A stretch of 58,644 bases of DNA from a virus (IMGVR_UViG_3300025652_000075:1-58644); one strand, 5' to 3'; positions 1-8,794 are shown, counted from the stretch's first letter. Numbers and translations are program-made. Notes: generated from the letters alone by a model not told the origin.

Positions 1-1542
1 ATTTGTGTCTCCACCTACTGTTGCCGCTGCTTGTGCGGATTCAATTATATTACCGTTGCCCCCTAATGCAATCGAATTTTGTGCATCTATATCATTTATT
101 AGCGACGTTCCTAAACCAACCACACTACCAGTTCCTCCAATAGCAGAGGTGTATCTAGTGTTTAGAATTGTGTTTATTCCACCTATTGCCGAAGACTCTA
201 GCCCTTTAACTTCTTGGCCGATACCTCCATAACTGACTGAGCCATTCCCGCTTACTACATTTGCAACTCCTCCAATAGACGCACTGCTATTACCAGAGGC
301 TATGTTGTCGTTGACTGGATTAGTTGGATGTAATGTTACAATCCTGCCTACACTAATATCGTTGAGGGTAGTTGCTCCGTTTGTTGTGACTGAATTAAGA
401 GTCGATTGAAACGGTTCTTGCCATGTACCAATACCAGCGGCATCAGTTGTTAATATATAATTTGCCGGTGGTAATGGATCGCTTATTAATTTAAAATCAC
501 CGGATATAGTTAGATCTTGAAGTTCTATTAATTCGTTCTTTGGAATAGAAACTTCGTTACCATTGATTGTAATACCATGCCCGCCAATAAATGAACCTGC
601 ACCAGAGAATTGAATGAAGTGAACTTCGTCAGTTCCAACTGTATTAACAGGTTCAGAAAGAACCCACCCAGTATTATTGTAAGTATCGCCGTGAGTAACA
701 AATACAAAATCACCACCTGCCATTTCTGCTGGGGTATCAAAGTCACTCGCTCTAGTTAAAACGGTGGATGATGTTATCTCATATATTCCATTCTCAAAAG
801 CATTTCCCTGATTAATAACCAATACTCTATTTGTAAGTAAAATATCAGGGTCATTGTCCCATACGATTGGTGATAAAAAGTTAAATTCACCGGCAGAAAC
901 AATAGTAAGTGTGGCACCAACGCCATTGGTTCCATTATCATAACTCACTGTAGAAGGCCCAGCATTTCCATCAATTAAACCGCTTAATTCACTGAGCGCT
1001 AAAGCATGAACTTGATCGTGTGTATGTAAACCCTCTGATAAAGTATCAACGTAACTTTTAGGTACTGCATGATTTGAGTCTGTTGGAGTACCAGAAGGTA
1101 AGAACGGGAAATTGTTAGTAAATGTAGTTTGGCCAGATACAGTTAAACTACCAAGTGTTCCCACTGTAGTAATTGCACCGCTTCCAGGCCAGGTTGATAA
1201 AGCGGTATTTTCTACGCTACCTAAACCAACTTGAGCAGCAGTTACGCTATGAGGATTAGTTGAATCATTAATGTGAGTTGTTAAATCAGATGAATTAGCT
1301 TTAGAACTAAGATCTGTTTCGTTACTATATTTTTCAACATTAAAACCGCCAGCGCCATCATCACCAACGATGTAAATGCCAGCGTCATCACCACTGGCTA
1401 TACTAAGAACTTGACCAAGATATGCAATAGGATTATTATTAACATAGTCTTGAAGATCTATTAATGAATCATATACTGATGATGTATCAAGTGGCCCGAC
1501 AAATTGTCGTGTGAATGAAAGAGGAAATTCTATGGATGCCAT
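1..1542 (-). CDS. Tail fibre/adhesin-like structural protein, C-terminus beyond left edge
   Basis: The frame is open from an ATG at 1542 to the window edge (514 codons, no stop), so the C-terminus is missing. Residues about 85-115 hold one FA-type tail-fibre repeat (NPHSVTAAQVGLGSVENTA), the kind found in many copies in the upstream neighbour. From about residue 425 to the edge there are short G-rich units such as SAIGGINTI, SAIGGTGSV and SIALGGNGN. These resemble the left-handed beta-roll repeats of YadA-like trimeric adhesin heads. The gene starts 14 nt after the stop of the neighbouring fibre gene and has its own late box (1548-1555). A role as a trimeric distal fibre or host-binding protein is inferred from repeats and context; I recognise no full-length homologue. 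Confidence 0.8.
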   Translation of the reverse strand, partial: MASIEFPLSFTRQFVGPLDTSSVYDSLIDLQDYVNNNPIAYLGQVLSIASGDDAGIYIVGDDGAGGFNVEKYSNETDLSSKANSSDLTTHINDSTNPHSVTAAQVGLGSVENTALSTWPGSGAITTVGTLGSLTVSGQTTFTNNFPFLPSGTPTDSNHAVPKSYVDTLSEGLHTHDQVHALALSELSGLIDGNAGPSTVSYDNGTNGVGATLTIVSAGEFNFLSPIVWDNDPDILLTNRVLVINQGNAFENGIYEITSSTVLTRASDFDTPAEMAGGDFVFVTHGDTYNNTGWVLSEPVNTVGTDEVHFIQFSGAGSFIGGHGITINGNEVSIPKNELIELQDLTISGDFKLISDPLPPANYILTTDAAGIGTWQEPFQSTLNSVTTNGATTLNDISVGRIVTLHPTNPVNDNIASGNSSASIGGVANVVSGNGSVSYGGIGQEVKGLESSAIGGINTILNTRYTSAIGGTGSVVGLGTSLINDIDAQNSIALGGNGNIIESAQAAATVGGDTN

Positions 1543-1547
1543 ATTAC

Positions 1548-1555
1548 TATTTATA
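1548..1555 (-). promoter_or_regulatory. T4-type late promoter box
   Basis: A perfect TATAAATA on the minus strand ends 5 nt before the ATG at 1542. In T4 this box, read by gp55 with the sliding clamp, sits at -13 to -6, which would put +1 at the A of the ATG. No Shine-Dalgarno sequence is visible between box and start. Confidence 0.75.
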
Positions 1556-4500
1556 TTAAATTGTTACAGTGTAAGTTGCGCTAGCTTCAAATGGTGAAGG
1601 TGGTGTGAATGAATATACTTTATAAGATATGGCGCTAAATCCATTGGCTCCTTCTACATCAACCAGAGTGGGTGATCCAAAAGATCCCTTAACATCTGCA
1701 TTAAGACCTTCTGCATAAAGAACACTAGTAACATTTCGAAGAGTATTTGGGTAAGAGAAATTAACACTTACTGCACCAGCAGGAATGTTAATTGTGAAAG
1801 ACGAGCCATTCCCTGGGTTTAAAACACTATTAGATAAAGCTCTTATACCAGCACTAGTATTATCACTGAGGTTAGTTCCATAAAAAGCTCTTCGTCTTCC
1901 ATTTACGGTTAGCGACTTCACCACGCTTCCAGCTGGCAGTGGGCTTAAATAATTGCTGCCCACGCTGTCAAGTGGTTGCGGGCCTTCTGCGTAATCAATA
2001 GAAACATTAAAAGTATTAGCACCATCTGTAATTACAACAGCAGGTTGACTTAAAGTAGATCCGCCCTGTGTTGTTGTAATTATAGAAGTTCCACTAAATT
2101 CGTATGAGTTTGCTGCCCCGGCTCTGTTTGCTTGCTTTAGGCCTGGATCCCAAATATTATCAGTGAGAGCTCCGTTAATTGCGCCTGCATTAAAGCCGGC
2201 CGATAGATTAATTCCCGTTGTACCAGCTTCTACTGATGAGGCTAGATTATCAGTAAGGGATGCAGAGGGGTTTACGAAAGTTGGAAAATATGTTTGTTTC
2301 AATAACTGCTCTACAAACTCTTGCAAAGTCGTGCCGCTTGTAACAACATCAGCCGTTGAAATACTTCCAACATTAACATCAGATGTAACATCAGCGGTTA
2401 AATCACCTCCACCCACATCACCTATAGCAGCATCAACTTCTGTTTTAGTATATGTAGTTAATTGATCTGCTTTTAAATTTAAAGCAGTTTGAGTTGCTGT
2501 ACTAACTGGTTTATTAATATCAGATGTATTATTAACATTTCCTAAACCAACTTGAGTAGCAGTTACGGTATGAGGATTAGTTGAATCAGAAACGTGATTA
2601 GATAAATCAGATGAATTTGCCTTTAAATTTAAAGCAGTTTGAGTTGGTACAGATACGGGTTTGGTTGCATCAGATGTATTATCTACGTTACCAAGTCCAA
2701 CTTGAGTAGCAGTTACGGTATGAGGATTAGTTGAATCAGAAACGTGATTAGATAAATCAGATGAATTGGCCTTTGAATTTAAAGCAGTTTGTGTTGCTGT
2801 ACTAACTGGTTTATTAATATCAGATGTATTATCTACGTTACCAAGTCCAACTTGAGTAGCAGTTACGGTATGAGGATTAGTTGAATCAGAAACGTGATTA
2901 GATAAATCAGATGAATTTGCCTTTAAACTTAAAGCAGTTTGTGTTGGTCCAGATACGGGTTTGGTTGAATCGGCCGTATTATCTACGTTGCCTAAACCAA
3001 CTTGAGTAGCAGTTACGGTATGAGGATTGGTTGCATCAGAAACGTGTGCGGTCAACGCGGTTTGATCTGCTTTTAAATCAAAAGTAATATCTGAAATTTC
3101 TTTTACAACTCCAATAATATTTTGAGTTCTATCACCACTAATTTTAGGGCAAATTATATAAAGTTCAGCTGTTGCCTTTGGTATAGAATAAACTTTAGCT
3201 ACATCTATCTGGCCACATATTAAAGTTGTTTTTGAATTATCAGTATTACAGTAAACGGCCATAGTATTACTGCCTATTGGAGATGCAATAATTTCCCCGC
3301 ATGTTATATCAGTTTTTGCATTTCCATCTAAGCCAAATAAGTAAAACGCGAATGAGTTATCGCCTGTAAGATTTACTCTGCCAAAAGTTAAATTACCGTC
3401 TTCATCACTTTGATATCCTTTTGCGTCAGTTGGAATATAAATCTCGCCAATATTTACTTTACACCTGTTAATACTCTGTTCAGACCTAATACCAATGCCA
3501 CCGGTTTGTGAACCGGCTTCACCTCGCATATCTAAAGTATTAGCAGTATAGTAAGAATTTGTTGCATTAACAAAATTAACTAAAGTGGAGCCAGGTGTGT
3601 TTGTGTCGGCATAATGAGTATCAATAACACAGGATGAATTATTACCAATAGTAAGGTTTCCAATAAATGTTGATGTTGGCGCAAACACGTGAATGTTATC
3701 TGAAATGTTTACATTTCCTTCAAAGTATCTGCCACCATCTAAAACATCAATTCTTACACTTCCTACAAACCCTGGTTCAGCTATTAAAGTTTGCGCTGCA
3801 TTCACAGCACTGGTTATTGTTAATTTTGCATCATCAATATTTAAACCCTGGTTAATATTATTACCAGTCTTAGAAACATATATAGAATGAGTTTGGTCAG
3901 TTAATTCTACTGGGCCACCTGTTCCTGTACCACCCTCAATATCTGCAGCTACCCATGTTTGAGAATCTGTATCATAGAGAATACCTTGGCCCTGCGCCGG
4001 CGGATTTGAAAGAAAATCAACATCAATTAACTGTTCTAAAGAAACATCATGCGGATTGGTTTTACTTAAGGCATGACTGTTTAAAGCTGTTATTCCACTT
4101 GAATTACTAGCAATAGCCGAGTTGACAGTAGATGCAAAATTCTCGTCATCGCCAAGAGCCTCAGCCAATTCATTAAGAGTATTTAATGCACCGGGCGCGG
4201 AATCAATTAAATTAGTAACTTTTGTATCAACTTCTGTTTTAGTATATGTAGTTGATTGATCTGCTTTTAAATTTAAAGCAGTTTGAGTTGGTCCAGATAC
4301 GGGTTTGGTTGCGTCGGCTGTATTATCTACGTTGCCTAGTCCAATTTGATCGGGAGCAACTTGATGAGGATTGTCTCTCCTAAGTGCATGCGAATCGGGT
4401 ACTGGATCGGTATTATCGCCCAGCCCCAAGTCCGAAGTCTCACTAATAACACGTGGGCTAACTTCGAAGATACCTTCTAAAACTCTAATTACTGTGCCGC

Positions 4501-4771
4501 TGTCACTGAAAATCTCAGCATCATAATAATACCGCCCGGCCTTCATAGCAGCGGTTTCTTCTGAGGTCAATGATAAACCTATAAGACCATCAGCTTGATC
4601 AATATAATCACATGAAAGGTTTACTCCATATTCGGATTTATAAGTTTTCCTAACTTGTCCTCTAACATTGTAGCCGGTACAATCAAAAGCAGAGCCGTCT
4701 TTGTTTTCAACATTGACGGCTACAGAAAAAGTGCTGCCTTTGTCGGCATGCAAATCGATATTGGTTGACAT
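1556..4771 (-). CDS. Large repeat-containing tail fibre/structural protein (1071 aa)
   Basis: The N-terminal ~110 residues form a compact beta-rich domain (MSTNIDLHADKGSTFSVAV start) seen at the head of structural proteins in marine T4-like phages (family knowledge, not verified here). The rest carries at least five phage tail repeats of the VGLGNVDNT type, at about residues 140-175 and, in tandem, 575-790. A region of about 280 residues without that repeat lies between, and a separate C-terminal domain spans about 800-1071. At DNA level the tandem part repeats with a period near 150 bp. It is probably a trimeric fibre or baseplate-attached structural protein. It has its own late box at 4777-4784 and is followed directly by a second fibre gene. 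Which tip contacts the host cannot be told from sequence. Confidence 0.85.
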   Translation of the reverse strand: MSTNIDLHADKGSTFSVAVNVENKDGSAFDCTGYNVRGQVRKTYKSEYGVNLSCDYIDQADGLIGLSLTSEETAAMKAGRYYYDAEIFSDSGTVIRVLEGIFEVSPRVISETSDLGLGDNTDPVPDSHALRRDNPHQVAPDQIGLGNVDNTADATKPVSGPTQTALNLKADQSTTYTKTEVDTKVTNLIDSAPGALNTLNELAEALGDDENFASTVNSAIASNSSGITALNSHALSKTNPHDVSLEQLIDVDFLSNPPAQGQGILYDTDSQTWVAADIEGGTGTGGPVELTDQTHSIYVSKTGNNINQGLNIDDAKLTITSAVNAAQTLIAEPGFVGSVRIDVLDGGRYFEGNVNISDNIHVFAPTSTFIGNLTIGNNSSCVIDTHYADTNTPGSTLVNFVNATNSYYTANTLDMRGEAGSQTGGIGIRSEQSINRCKVNIGEIYIPTDAKGYQSDEDGNLTFGRVNLTGDNSFAFYLFGLDGNAKTDITCGEIIASPIGSNTMAVYCNTDNSKTTLICGQIDVAKVYSIPKATAELYIICPKISGDRTQNIIGVVKEISDITFDLKADQTALTAHVSDATNPHTVTATQVGLGNVDNTADSTKPVSGPTQTALSLKANSSDLSNHVSDSTNPHTVTATQVGLGNVDNTSDINKPVSTATQTALNSKANSSDLSNHVSDSTNPHTVTATQVGLGNVDNTSDATKPVSVPTQTALNLKANSSDLSNHVSDSTNPHTVTATQVGLGNVNNTSDINKPVSTATQTALNLKADQLTTYTKTEVDAAIGDVGGGDLTADVTSDVNVGSISTADVVTSGTTLQEFVEQLLKQTYFPTFVNPSASLTDNLASSVEAGTTGINLSAGFNAGAINGALTDNIWDPGLKQANRAGAANSYEFSGTSIITTTQGGSTLSQPAVVITDGANTFNVSIDYAEGPQPLDSVGSNYLSPLPAGSVVKSLTVNGRRRAFYGTNLSDNTSAGIRALSNSVLNPGNGSSFTINIPAGAVSVNFSYPNTLRNVTSVLYAEGLNADVKGSFGSPTLVDVEGANGFSAISYKVYSFTPPSPFEASATYTVTI
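2541..3060 (-). repeat. In-gene tandem repeat, ~150-bp unit, about four copies
   Basis: The segment containing acttgagtagcagttacggt recurs at about 2551, 2700, 2850 and 3000 with near-identical flanks. It encodes the 50-residue unit NPHTVTATQVGLGNVDNT plus linker. Diverged copies occur near 4290 and in the neighbouring fibre gene near 1240. Such near-identity allows unequal recombination and copy-number change. Confidence 0.9.
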
Positions 4772-4776
4772 AGTAT

Positions 4777-4784
4777 TATTTATA
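4777..4784 (-). promoter_or_regulatory. T4-type late promoter box
   Basis: Perfect TATAAATA on the minus strand, separated by exactly 5 nt (atact) from the ATG at 4771. The predicted transcript would be leaderless under T4 late-promoter geometry. Confidence 0.75.
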
Positions 4785-4833
4785 TTATAAGTGAATTAAT
4801 ATATCAACGTCACCTTTGATATAATATTATTTA

Positions 4834-5061
4834 TCAAATATAATGTTCCTTCAAACTTTTCATAATAGCTTCAGCTCCAATAATTTTATCACCGTTTATT
4901 AACACTAATGTCGGCACACTTTTAATTTTATTTTCAATAAAAAAGTTTACATCTTCAATAGAATCTTTATATTCTATATCGATACCTTTCTTTTCAAACT
5001 CACTTTTTAAAAGTTTACAAGGACCGCAAAATTTACTTGTTGCTAATATTAAAGTTTTCAT
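4834..5061 (-). CDS. Thioredoxin/glutaredoxin-like protein (75 aa)
   Basis: A short thioredoxin-fold protein. The CGPC redox motif lies at residues 12-15 after a first beta strand (TLILATSKF), and the cis-proline segment SVPTLVLING follows at about 48-58. The CGPC sequence is thioredoxin-like, while the small size is glutaredoxin-like, as for T4 NrdC. It could reduce the phage class I ribonucleotide reductase encoded at 12.4-15.0 kb (inference). Its ATG overlaps the stop region of the 88-aa gene upstream by one base, so the two are co-translated. Confidence 0.88.
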   Translation of the reverse strand: MKTLILATSKFCGPCKLLKSEFEKKGIDIEYKDSIEDVNFFIENKIKSVPTLVLINGDKIIGAEAIMKSLKEHYI

Positions 5062-5327
5062 TACTCTTCTTCCTTTGATTTTATATCTGCTTTGGCTTTA
5101 TTAGCTAAAGTGTTTTGAATACCAACATATGCTTGTTCAATTTGATCGCGTTGCATTTTTGATAAACTACTGGTTTTATTTTTAATGAATTCATATTCAG
5201 CTGAGACATCAATCATTATTTCTTTTTGAAATTCATCTAACTCTTCCTCGCCAACTTCATTTAATATACCAAAAGCTAAGCGACGTTTAAAGTGGTAATC
5301 TGGTTGATTTATATTTGTTTGTTTCAT
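5061..5327 (-). CDS. Hypothetical protein, 88 aa
   Basis: Not recognised. The protein is mostly charged and probably helical, with the acidic stretch NEVGEEELDEFQKEI at about 23-37 and an EAQ-rich C-terminal helix. It overlaps the stop of the ClpP-like gene upstream by one base (ATG at 5327) and the thioredoxin-like start downstream, so it belongs to the same operon. No catalytic motif, signal peptide or membrane segment is visible. Confidence 0.75.
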   Translation of the reverse strand: MKQTNINQPDYHFKRRLAFGILNEVGEEELDEFQKEIMIDVSAEYEFIKNKTSSLSKMQRDQIEQAYVGIQNTLANKAKADIKSKEEE

Positions 5328-6013
5328 TATGATTTCTTTTTAATAGTTTTTCTTTTAGTGGTTTTCTTTTTAGTAGTTTTCTTTTTAGTCTTAATAGGCT
5401 TAACTTCGCCCATTGTTTCTTTTTCTTTTAACCTAGCAATAACAGTTTCGGCATCCATCCAAACATCTTTATCTTCGACAAGCTGTGAAATTTCATTTGT
5501 AGTTAGAAACCCTTCATATGCGTGCCTTAGTAGTTTCTCAGTCCACTTTCTTTCATGCATTACGCCGTGATAAATTTCTGCGCCCTTTCCAACAACTCCA
5601 CCTGAATAGTTATGGAAAAGAAACACACTATGATCGGTTACTGTAAACTCATCACCCATTAAAAATAGAAGAGTCGCAGCTGACATACATGCGCCTTCAA
5701 CACACATAACAACTGTTGCTTTAGTCTCTGAAAGAACTTGCATAAATTGAATCGTTGTAAACAAATCCCCACCTGGGCAATTAATATGAAAGCGAATAAT
5801 ATCAGATTCACGTGCTGCACGAATTCGTTGAAACCAATCAATATAATCTGAGGCTGGTCCGATCTGAGATGAAATATAAAAATCAGAAATTGTACCATAG
5901 TCAGTAACAAATGGATCGTTGCGTCTTTGGACCATCATATCTTTTAACGACGGCTCACTCTCATTTCTTTTATTGTTATCGGGTTGTATCATAATAGTTT
6001 TGTATAGTTTCAA
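5327..6013 (-). CDS. ClpP-like serine protease with lysine-rich C-terminal tail
   Basis: A family S14 (ClpP) fold is supported by the oxyanion-region motif CPGGD at 79-83, the nucleophile in GACMSAATLL (Ser111), the histidine in VFLFHNYSG (His134) and an acidic residue in EDKDVWMDAE (Asp181 or Asp183). Length to residue 203 is that of ordinary ClpP. It then ends with about 25 residues of KKT/KKK repeats, not typical of ClpP. Possible roles are degradation of host proteins with host ClpA/X-like unfoldases or a capsid-associated protease. T4 prohead protease gp21 is a different family (S77) and is not seen in this window. The first ATG overlaps the exonuclease gene by 38 nt; Met8 at 5992 is an alternative start. 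Confidence 0.88.
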   Translation of the reverse strand: MKLYKTIMIQPDNNKRNESEPSLKDMMVQRRNDPFVTDYGTISDFYISSQIGPASDYIDWFQRIRAARESDIIRFHINCPGGDLFTTIQFMQVLSETKATVVMCVEGACMSAATLLFLMGDEFTVTDHSVFLFHNYSGGVVGKGAEIYHGVMHERKWTEKLLRHAYEGFLTTNEISQLVEDKDVWMDAETVIARLKEKETMGEVKPIKTKKKTTKKKTTKRKTIKKKS

Positions 6014-6689
6014 TTAATTGTTTTGTATAGTTATCGCGTTTTTCTTTAAACACGATTGGTGTGGGCGAGTCATCAACTGCCATTAGAATAACTGTTTGTG
6101 TTACGGGGATTCCGGTTCGTTCTTCAAACATAATAGCGTAAGCAGATGCTTGCATGAAGTAACTAGTAATATATTCTTTCTTTTTAGCTTGCCTCGCGGT
6201 TTTAAAATCAATGATTGAAAGCTTGCCATCAAACTCAGCGATACAATCAACACGACCCGCAAGTTTTAAATGATCAGAATAAAGAGCGCCTTCCTGTAAA
6301 TATATATTAGTTACTCTTTCATCAAGAACTGGACGAACCGCATTAAACAATGCTTTAACGTTTGGCATTTCATTTGGCGCAAACCAATCTTCTTCGTTAT
6401 TAAGATATTGCTCAATAGCTTCATGCATTGCAGTTCCTCGAGTGCAAGCATGTTGACAAATTCGATTAGCTTCTTCTTCGCCTACTCGTTTCTTCCAAGC
6501 TTCGATTCCTTCTTTACTTAAGGAACCGAGAACGGTTGTAATACTTGGATATGCCGTGCCTTCTGGAGTTATATATTTTCTACCAGATGTTTTAGTTTCG
6601 CAAACCAAATCGTCATAACCAATTGAAGTAGGCAAATGATTAAAAGTAGTACCTCTAATTGGTTTTGATAATAAAGATCGTAGCGACAT
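5976..6689 (-). CDS. PD-(D/E)XK exonuclease, RecB/Cas4-like
   Basis: The core signature of the PD-(D/E)XK nuclease superfamily is visible: an N-terminal TRGTAMHEAIE helix (about 84-94), LAGRVDCIAEFDG (Asp of motif II), then the IIDFKTA strand (Asp-x-Lys), and a Q-containing helix (FMQASAYAIMFEE). Similar proteins in marine T4-like phages are annotated as exonucleases related to RecB, Cas4 or MGME1. A role in recombination or host DNA degradation is likely. Its stop overlaps the ClpP-like gene, and its start meets the zinc-ribbon gene stop at 6689. Confidence 0.85.
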   Translation of the reverse strand: MSLRSLLSKPIRGTTFNHLPTSIGYDDLVCETKTSGRKYITPEGTAYPSITTVLGSLSKEGIEAWKKRVGEEEANRICQHACTRGTAMHEAIEQYLNNEEDWFAPNEMPNVKALFNAVRPVLDERVTNIYLQEGALYSDHLKLAGRVDCIAEFDGKLSIIDFKTARQAKKKEYITSYFMQASAYAIMFEERTGIPVTQTVILMAVDDSPTPIVFKEKRDNYTKQLIETIQNYYDTTR

Positions 6690-6946
6690 TATTTAGTTTC
6701 AATAGTGGATTTTTTACCTGCTCCCTTTTTAATAGATTTAAGCACGTCATTCCATTCTCCACCAGCTCTTGTAATAGGGCTTTGAAAACCTTCATATGAA
6801 ACACGAACCGCGGTTGGAACTCTTTTAACCTGTCCTTCAACTCCGCATTTTGGGCAAGGTTCGCTTAAAGGGATATCTCTATCATCTACAGGATAACGAG
6901 CATCCCAGCGTTCTTCACAGCTTAAACATGTATATTCATATGTCAT
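6689..6946 (-). CDS. FmdB-type zinc ribbon protein (85 aa)
   Basis: The sequence begins MTYEYTCLSCEERWDA, then has CPKC about 20 residues later: two CxxC knuckles typical of FmdB-family zinc ribbons. The C-terminal half (GFQSPITRAGGEWNDVLKS) matches the arrangement common in T4-like marine phages. I chose the ATG at 6946, one base after the upstream stop, over a TTG at 6958. The function is unknown; a nucleic-acid or regulatory partner is plausible. The C-terminus is Lys-rich. Confidence 0.8.
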   Translation of the reverse strand: MTYEYTCLSCEERWDARYPVDDRDIPLSEPCPKCGVEGQVKRVPTAVRVSYEGFQSPITRAGGEWNDVLKSIKKGAGKKSTIETK

Positions 6947-6947
6947 A

Positions 6948-7409
6948 TTATTCTGCAACTAACTTTAAATTAGGAAATGCCTTTTGAACTGTTGACAAAG
7001 TAATACCTTTATATAGACTTTTAAGATCTTTATCTTTCATTGCAATTAGAATCTCTGCATCTTTTGGATGAACTGATTCCAATAATCTAATAAGGCCTGC
7101 TTCTTTTTTAAAAGTAGGAACTCGTTTATTTTGTGCTACTAGATTTTTTAATGATGAAATTGATTTTTCAATAGATCTATATTGTTGCCCAGGGACATTG
7201 CTTTCATCTTTCTTATAAGGAGGCGCTCCTTCTGGAAAATCAAAAGTAATATCTTCTCTAAAGTTAACTTGAAGAATTGTCTTCAAAGCAAAAGTTGCGT
7301 CTTCTTGTAGGATTTTAACTCGATCTTTAACATTATTAGCCGCCTGAACTTTTTCAAGAGTTTCATACGGTAAACGAGTTACAAATTTTTTCGATGTTTG
7401 GTTTTTCAT
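6948..7409 (-). CDS. Conserved phage protein of unknown function (153 aa)
   Basis: The protein looks mainly helical with a central disordered linker (PPYKKDESNVPGQQ at about 64-77). Proteins of this type sit beside RNase H and zinc-ribbon genes in T4-like marine phages; I think it corresponds to DUF6433, from memory only. It has no recognised catalytic residues. It lies 10 nt downstream of RNase H and immediately upstream of the FmdB-like gene, in the operon that starts at the promoter near 8316-8344. Confidence 0.7.
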   Translation of the reverse strand: MKNQTSKKFVTRLPYETLEKVQAANNVKDRVKILQEDATFALKTILQVNFREDITFDFPEGAPPYKKDESNVPGQQYRSIEKSISSLKNLVAQNKRVPTFKKEAGLIRLLESVHPKDAEILIAMKDKDLKSLYKGITLSTVQKAFPNLKLVAE

Positions 7410-7419
7410 AGTTGTTATA

Positions 7420-8289
7420 TTATTTTATAAAGAATTCATCAGCACAATTTACGAGCTGGTTGCATCTATTTTGAATTAGATAATTCAGTATCTTTGAATT
7501 ATCATTTTTTTGGTTTTCTTCTTTTTGATACTCGGCTTGGATATCTTGCACTACTTCGCTGGGAATCTTTGATAGGTCAATCATAGTTTGGTTACGTATG
7601 TAATTCCTATATGTATTTTCGTCAAGGACATCTTTTAGATCTTTAGTCTTTGATTCTTCATGCCATTTTTTAATCTTAACTTTACTTAAAGGAGTTTGGC
7701 GTTTTGCTGTAACAAAAGTATCATCGCTTGATAGAACGTTTGGAACGCCGTCACCAGCGTCGCCTCTAAGAACATGCTCGAACAAATACATCGCAGGAGA
7801 AGGATCGGTAACTGCTTTCTTTTGGCCTGGGCTAAACTGTTTAACATTTGAATATTTCTGCAATTGAATAAAGTCTTTATCAGAACTAACAATCATTACC
7901 TTTTCATGTTTACCAAACTCCTGAGTGCTTTCAACAAGTGTAGCAATAATATCATCTGCTTCTGCACCATTAACATGAACCACAGGATAAGGGAAAAACT
8001 CTATAAGCTCTTGTTTTACTTTATCAATCATACCAAAAACTTCTGTCCAATCAATATTACTTTTCTCTCTGGTTTTCTTACGGGCCGCTTTATATTCTGG
8101 ATAAACCGATTTGCGCCAGCTTCTATGGTCGCAAGCAATAACCATCTCGCCATATTCTGATCTGTATTTTACATTATACATCCTTAATGAATTAAGAATA
8201 AAGTGGCGAATCATGGATTCATCTAAAGTATTTGCTGGTTGAGAAAATACGGAGGCGATTGATATTGCTGAGAAGTCGATAATTATCAT
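7420..8289 (-). CDS. rnh: RNase H / 5'-3' flap exonuclease, T4 Rnh-like
   Basis: A FEN-1/T4 RNase H family nuclease (289 aa; T4 Rnh is ~305). Visible features are the N-terminal MIIIDFSAISI strand with the first metal-binding Asp, the ACDHRSWRKSVYPEYKAAR segment, GAEADDIIATLV (paired acidic residues near 110), SSDKDFIQL, and the helix-hairpin region GDAGDGVPNVL with further acidic ligands. It removes RNA primers from lagging-strand fragments. The C-terminus DEFFIK resembles a short hydrophobic clamp-binding tail. It is the first gene after a sigma70-type promoter. Confidence 0.92.
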   Translation of the reverse strand: MIIIDFSAISIASVFSQPANTLDESMIRHFILNSLRMYNVKYRSEYGEMVIACDHRSWRKSVYPEYKAARKKTREKSNIDWTEVFGMIDKVKQELIEFFPYPVVHVNGAEADDIIATLVESTQEFGKHEKVMIVSSDKDFIQLQKYSNVKQFSPGQKKAVTDPSPAMYLFEHVLRGDAGDGVPNVLSSDDTFVTAKRQTPLSKVKIKKWHEESKTKDLKDVLDENTYRNYIRNQTMIDLSKIPSEVVQDIQAEYQKEENQKNDNSKILNYLIQNRCNQLVNCADEFFIK

Positions 8290-8315
8290 ATATGGTTAAC
8301 TTTGTTATTAATAAT

Positions 8316-8344
8316 ATTATATACTAAAATTGAGGCTTTGTAAA
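8316..8344 (-). promoter_or_regulatory. Sigma70-type early promoter
   Basis: On the minus strand TTTACA (8339-8344), 17-nt spacer, TATAAT (8316-8321). It faces rnh at 8289 and the operon down to 4834. Confidence 0.8.
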
Positions 8345-8346
8345 TA

Positions 8347-8757
8347 CTATTGTTTCAGTATTTTCACATGAGAATGATGAATACGGCAACTTATTATGCC
8401 ATTGTGATAATCCTCGCGTAATAAAACTTCTCTATCAAATTGTTCCTTTGTTTCCATGTAGGAGAGTTCTCCTGCTCCTTTACATAAGTGCAGTATCTCT
8501 CTTTTGACAGAATCTAAGCCATTCTCTTCTATTAATTCTTTAACAGCTTCACTTGATCCACAGTAAGTTTTCCAATCAGATTCCTTTAAAGATCTGCGCT
8601 TTCTTTTCTTTCCTTTTAACGGAGGACGAGTCACCTTACTCCAAAACCGTTTTTTTCCGATATATTTCATTCCATTATCGAAAGTTACTAGATAAACAAA
8701 TCCAACATAATCCTCGATCATCTCAGTTGTAAATTCTTTATCGTTATATAACCACAT
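8347..8757 (-). CDS. GIY-YIG-like nuclease candidate (136 aa)
   Basis: Residues about 18-36 read GFVYLVTFDNGMKYIGKKR, close to the VYxV...YIGKT/K hairpin of GIY-YIG nucleases. A basic loop follows (PPLKGKKRKRRS) and then a Glu-containing helix (YMETKEQFDREVLL) that could supply the metal-binding Glu. T4 endonuclease II (denA) is also 136 aa and GIY-YIG, but I see no closer resemblance, so I leave the symbol empty. It could be a host-DNA-degrading or mobile nuclease. It is divergent from the plus-strand gene at 8795. Confidence 0.55.
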   Translation of the reverse strand: MWLYNDKEFTTEMIEDYVGFVYLVTFDNGMKYIGKKRFWSKVTRPPLKGKKRKRRSLKESDWKTYCGSSEAVKELIEENGLDSVKREILHLCKGAGELSYMETKEQFDREVLLREDYHNGIISCRIHHSHVKILKQ

Positions 8758-8778
8758 TCTAATTTATATATACAACAT

Positions 8779-8786
8779 TATAAATA
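8779..8786 (+). promoter_or_regulatory. T4-type late promoter box
   Basis: Perfect TATAAATA on the plus strand, 8 nt before the ATG at 8795. It drives the plus-strand cluster 8795-10340. Confidence 0.7.
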
Positions 8787-8794
8787 ACATTAAT

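Noticed and set aside
2541-3060. CRISPR-like array from regularly spaced repeats
   Set aside because: The repeats are in-frame coding units of a fibre protein with ~150-bp period and near-identical spacers.
4801-4822. Terminator between the thioredoxin-like and fibre genes
   Set aside because: ATATCAA/TTGATAT can pair, but the stem is AT-rich and lacks a U-run; too weak to call.
5327-6013. Prohead protease gp21
   Set aside because: The active-site layout is ClpP (S14), not the S77 protease of T4 heads, and it lies in an early-type operon with RNase H.
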